The translations under genes and the position numbers were made by a program. The notes under the pieces were generated by a model. It was not told where the DNA came from. It searched no databases and saw nothing but the letters and a program-made list of their open reading frames with translations. Positions 6,425 through 8,795 of a DNA stretch of 8,795 bases are shown here, piece after piece. The DNA is taken from the NCBI RefSeq assembly GCF_018854495.1, contig NZ_JABBDR010000109.1:1-8795 (forward strand), given 5' to 3'. Each line of letters opens with the position of its first letter. Positions within the stretch are counted from its first letter, which is position 1. Source of the DNA: Acidithiobacillus ferruginosus (GTDB lineage Bacteria > Pseudomonadota > Gammaproteobacteria > Acidithiobacillales > Acidithiobacillaceae).

Positions 6425-7481
6425 GACACAAATGGCGGCCATGCTCCGCGACATGTTGCGCGCGAGGGCCTTTGAAGAGGCGGCGGCGCAGGCCTATGCG
6501 CAGGGCCATATCGCCGGTTTCCTGCACCTGTATCCGGGTGAAGAGGCGGTGGCCGTGGGCGTACTGCACGCGGCCGAGCCGGGCGATTACGTGGTTAGTA
6601 CCTATCGCGAGCATGTCCATGCCCTGGTGCGCGGCATTCCGGCACGGCAGATCATGGCCGAACTGCACGGCAAAAAAACCGGGATCAGCGGCGGTATGGG
6701 CGGCTCCATGCATCTTTTCGATAAGGACCGGCGCTTTCTGGGCGGTTACGCCATCGTCGGCGAGACCTTTCCCATCGCCTTGGGCGCGGGCTACGCCGTG
6801 GCCTACCGCAAGCTGCCCGAGGCAGTGCTCTGCTTCTTCGGGGATGGCGCGGTGAACCAGGGCACTTTTCATGAGTCCCTGAACATGGCCGCCCTGTGGA
6901 AGCTGCCCATTTTCTTCATCTGCGAGAACAACCATTATCAGATCGGCACCGAGATTCACCGTCACTCCGCCATCACCGAGGTCTACAAGCGCGCCTGCGC
7001 CTATGGCATCCCCGCCGAAAAGGCGGATGGCATGAACGTCATCGCCGTGCATGAAGCGGCAGAGAGGGCGCTGGAGCGCATCCGCGCCGGAGAAGGGCCG
7101 CAGTTCCTGGAACTGGAAACCTACCGTTACCGGGGGCACTCCATGGCGGACTCCGGCAGTTATCGCCCGAACGCAGAGCTCAATGCCTACCAGGCCAACG
7201 ATCCCATCGCGGCGGCAGTCCATGAGGCGGAGTATCCGTATCCCGGCATCGAGGCCGTTGCCGCAGCCAGTGCAAATAGCGTAACCCGCTTTGCCGACCA
7301 TTGCTGCCAGGAGGGGCATCTCGACGATGCGACGGTCGAGCGTATGCGCCGAGAGGTTCAGGAGGAAGTGGCAGATGCGGTGACTTTTGCCGAACAGAGC
7401 GCCGCACCGGATATGGAGGATGCCTGGAAGGCCTTCCACCGCAATCGCCGTTTCGAAACCCTCATGGAGGTCGCGCGATGA
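6417..7481 (+). CDS. pdhA: Pyruvate dehydrogenase E1 component, alpha subunit
   Basis: This is the thiamine-diphosphate-dependent E1 alpha chain. With E1 beta it decarboxylates a 2-oxoacid (most likely pyruvate) and acetylates the lipoyl group of E2. The 354-residue product shows YPGEEAVAVG (39-48), STYREHVHALVRG (61-73) and GGMGGSMHLF (92-101). The ThDP/Mg motif starts with GDGAVNQGTFHESLNMAAL from Gly142 and ends at ENN (170-172). The phosphorylation-loop-like segment RYRGHSMADSGSYR lies at 237-250. After NDPI (261-264) about 25 extra residues (265-289) separate the usual DPI and RF...EGHLDD elements; the frame remains open and downstream homology resumes. The gene overlaps the AhpD-like gene by 8 bp and pdhB by 4 bp. 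Homologous acetoin or branched-chain dehydrogenase E1 alpha subunits are alternatives. The pyruvate call rests on the sequence style and on PpsA/GpmI neighbours. Confidence 0.9.
   Translation: MDKTQMAAMLRDMLRARAFEEAAAQAYAQGHIAGFLHLYPGEEAVAVGVLHAAEPGDYVVSTYREHVHALVRGIPARQIMAELHGKKTGISGGMGGSMHLFDKDRRFLGGYAIVGETFPIALGAGYAVAYRKLPEAVLCFFGDGAVNQGTFHESLNMAALWKLPIFFICENNHYQIGTEIHRHSAITEVYKRACAYGIPAEKADGMNVIAVHEAAERALERIRAGEGPQFLELETYRYRGHSMADSGSYRPNAELNAYQANDPIAAAVHEAEYPYPGIEAVAAASANSVTRFADHCCQEGHLDDATVERMRREVQEEVADAVTFAEQSAAPDMEDAWKAFHRNRRFETLMEVAR
7466..7470 (+). promoter_or_regulatory. Shine-Dalgarno GGAGG that fixes the pdhB start
   Basis: GGAGG lies 7 nt before the ATG at 7478, within the end of pdhA. 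The pdhB frame is open well upstream, to 7301, but those 59 codons only shadow pdhA; this site and the E1 beta family N-terminus both point to 7478. Confidence 0.7.
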
Positions 7482-8470
7482 GCGAGATGTTTTACTGGCA
7501 GGCGTTGAACCGCGCCATGGATGCCGAGATGGCTGCCGATGAGACCGTGCTGACCCTGGGCGAGGATGTGGGCCTCTATGGGGGCACCTACCGGGTGACC
7601 GAGGGCCTCATGGCCAAATACGGCGAATGGCGGGTGCGTGACACCCCCATTTCCGAGAACAGCTTTACCGGCCTCGGGGTGGGCGCGGCAATGCTGGGTC
7701 TGCGCCCGGTGGTGGAGATCATGACCATCAACTTCGCCCTCTTCGCCATGGACGCCATCGTCAACATGGCGGCAAAGATCCCTTTCATGTCCGGCGGCCA
7801 GTTTCCCATGCCGCTGACCATCCGCATGCCCGGCGGCGTCGCCAAACAGTTAGGTGCCCAGCATTCGCAAAGGCTGGAGCATATGCTGATGAACGTGCCC
7901 GGCCTGCGCATGGTGGTTCCCGCCACTCCCCAGGATGCCTACTGGCAGTTGCGCCAAGCCATCCGCAGCGATGATCCCGTGATAGTTCTGGAGCATGAGT
8001 TGCTCTATTTCAGCAAGGGGAGAGTAGACGAAATGGTACCGGCTCCGCCCATCCATCAGGCGGTGGTACGGCGACGGGGGCGGGATATCACCTGCGTCGC
8101 CTACTCGCGGATGCTGCCCCTCGCCCTGCAGGCGGCGGAGACGCTCGCCGCGGAAGGCATCGAACTCACGGTGATCGACCTGCGCAGTCTTTCACCCATC
8201 GATTGGAATACCTGCATCGCGGCAGTGGAGCAAACCCACCGCTGCCTGATCGTCGAGGAGGACTGCCGCTTTGCCGGAGCCGGGGCGGAGTTTGCCGCCA
8301 CCCTGCAGGAGCACTGTTTTTATCTGCTGGATGCCCCCATCCGGCGGCTGGCGGGGATGGACATCCCCACCCCCTTCAATGGCACACTGGAGGCCGCCAG
8401 CATCCCGCGGGCAGACGATATAGTACAGGCAGCCCGGCAGATGATGGCACGAAAGGAAGCAGCACGATGA
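7478..8470 (+). CDS. pdhB: Pyruvate dehydrogenase E1 component, beta subunit
   Basis: This 330-residue transketolase-like beta chain pairs with PdhA to form the alpha2beta2 E1. It is close to the usual length of about 325. The N-terminal half has LGEDVGLYGGTY (27-38) and RDTPISENSFTGLGVGAAM (54-72); Glu60 is the expected Glu that activates the thiamine-diphosphate N1'. IVNMAAK (94-100), MSGGQ (104-108) and GAQHSQ (126-131, His129) are further family elements. VPGLRMVVPATPQDA and the DDPVIVLEHELLY segment close the pyrimidine-binding domain. The C-terminal transketolase domain has LTVIDLRSLSPID and LIVEEDCRFAGAG. It starts in an ATGA overlap with pdhA and ends in an ATGA overlap with pdhC, which favours equal synthesis of complex subunits. 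Nothing appears broken. Specificity for pyruvate against acetoin or branched-chain oxoacids cannot be proved from sequence alone. Confidence 0.92.
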   Translation: MSEMFYWQALNRAMDAEMAADETVLTLGEDVGLYGGTYRVTEGLMAKYGEWRVRDTPISENSFTGLGVGAAMLGLRPVVEIMTINFALFAMDAIVNMAAKIPFMSGGQFPMPLTIRMPGGVAKQLGAQHSQRLEHMLMNVPGLRMVVPATPQDAYWQLRQAIRSDDPVIVLEHELLYFSKGRVDEMVPAPPIHQAVVRRRGRDITCVAYSRMLPLALQAAETLAAEGIELTVIDLRSLSPIDWNTCIAAVEQTHRCLIVEEDCRFAGAGAEFAATLQEHCFYLLDAPIRRLAGMDIPTPFNGTLEAASIPRADDIVQAARQMMARKEAAR

Positions 8471-8795
8471 AAACCGAAATCACCATGCCGGTATTGTCCG
8501 ACACCATGCAGACCGGTCGCCTGACGCGCTGGAACAAGTCGGTGGGTGACGCGGTAAAAAAAGGCGAGGCCGTTGCCGAGGTCGAGACCGATAAGGCGAT
8601 TCTGGACGTGGAAGCCTTTTCCGACGGTTATCTCACTGGCCCTCTGGCCGCTGTGGATACGGATATCCCGGTGCGGCAGGTGATCGGTTACATCGCCGAC
8701 GCGCCAGAAGCGGCACAGGCGGATACGGGCGGTGCCACCAAAACCCCCACACCAAGTACACCGCCTGCACCGCCTTCGGTTACACCCGCACCGGT
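8467..8795 (+). CDS. pdhC: Dihydrolipoamide acetyltransferase (E2), N-terminal part (3' end outside window)
   Basis: E2 forms the core of the dehydrogenase complex and carries acetyl groups on lipoyl-lysine to CoA. Only about 109 codons are present, open to the right edge. The lipoyl domain (residues 1 to about 80) is clear: ITMPVLSDTMQTGRL at 5-19, then EVETDKAILDVEAF at 38-51, with Lys43 as the lipoylation site. IGYIAD ends the domain near residue 78. A Pro/Thr/Ala-rich linker begins at about residue 80 and runs off the end, as expected for a flexible swinging arm. The start codon overlaps the pdhB stop (ATGA). Peripheral-subunit-binding and catalytic domains must lie downstream, and it cannot be told whether more lipoyl domains follow. 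The E2 of an acetoin or branched-chain complex would look similar over this region. Confidence 0.9.
   Translation, partial: MKTEITMPVLSDTMQTGRLTRWNKSVGDAVKKGEAVAEVETDKAILDVEAFSDGYLTGPLAAVDTDIPVRQVIGYIADAPEAAQADTGGATKTPTPSTPPAPPSVTPAP

Noticed and set aside
7209..7283. Possible frameshift pair causing the E1 alpha insert.
   Set aside because: The frame is open throughout, homology resumes in the same frame, and no other frame in the segment gives a more family-like sequence that I can see.
6360..7439. A 359-codon minus-strand frame opposite pdhA.
   Set aside because: It lies opposite a well-conserved E1 alpha gene and has no motif support; it is a composition artefact.
1..8795. Signs of a mobile element, CRISPR array, tRNA or phage insertion.
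   Set aside because: There are no terminal inverted repeats, transposase motifs, regularly spaced repeats or tRNA-like folds visible, and the coding density leaves no room for them.

Overview
The window looks like the chromosome of a GC-rich Gram-negative proteobacterium. The evidence is a lipoprotein RlpA with a SPOR domain, a DapE of the proteobacterial type, and dense, overlapping genes on one strand. The overall gene set resembles an Acidithiobacillus-like chemolithoautotroph, but that placement is inference from general resemblance and was not tested by search. All nine supported genes are on the + strand. I see no tRNA, rRNA, CRISPR array, insertion sequence or convincing rho-independent terminator.

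Region 1 (1-2021) holds cell-envelope genes. It has the 3' end of dapE (lysine/diaminopimelate synthesis for peptidoglycan), then rlpA (a septal peptidoglycan-binding lipoprotein with an altered active site), which overlaps dapE by 11 bp. A PAPS-type sulfotransferase follows 11 bp after rlpA. These three are probably one transcription unit.

A 95-bp gap (2022-2116) separates the two regions. It is the largest non-coding stretch and the only credible place for a new promoter; one weak candidate is listed.

Region 2 (2117-8795, continuing past the end) is a tightly packed central-carbon operon. The order is ppsA (PEP synthase), gpmI (cofactor-independent phosphoglycerate mutase), a small CxxC AhpD/carboxymuconolactone-decarboxylase-like protein, pdhA and pdhB (E1 alpha and beta of a 2-oxoacid dehydrogenase, most likely pyruvate dehydrogenase), and the start of pdhC (lipoyl-bearing E2). 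Three junctions are 4-bp ATGA overlaps and one is an 8-bp overlap, which implies translational coupling. Together the enzymes cover the 3-phosphoglycerate / PEP / pyruvate / acetyl-CoA node. In an autotroph this node leads Calvin-cycle product into biosynthesis.

The most interesting point is the AhpD-like gene immediately before the lipoyl-enzyme genes. It keeps the full Glu/Cys/Cys/His constellation of AhpD with the same spacing, so a lipoamide-linked peroxide-defence role is plausible. Other points are an RlpA lacking two of three proposed catalytic residues, and an E1 alpha with an insert of about 25 residues. None of this amounts to a clearly new system; most of the window is ordinary, well-preserved housekeeping sequence.
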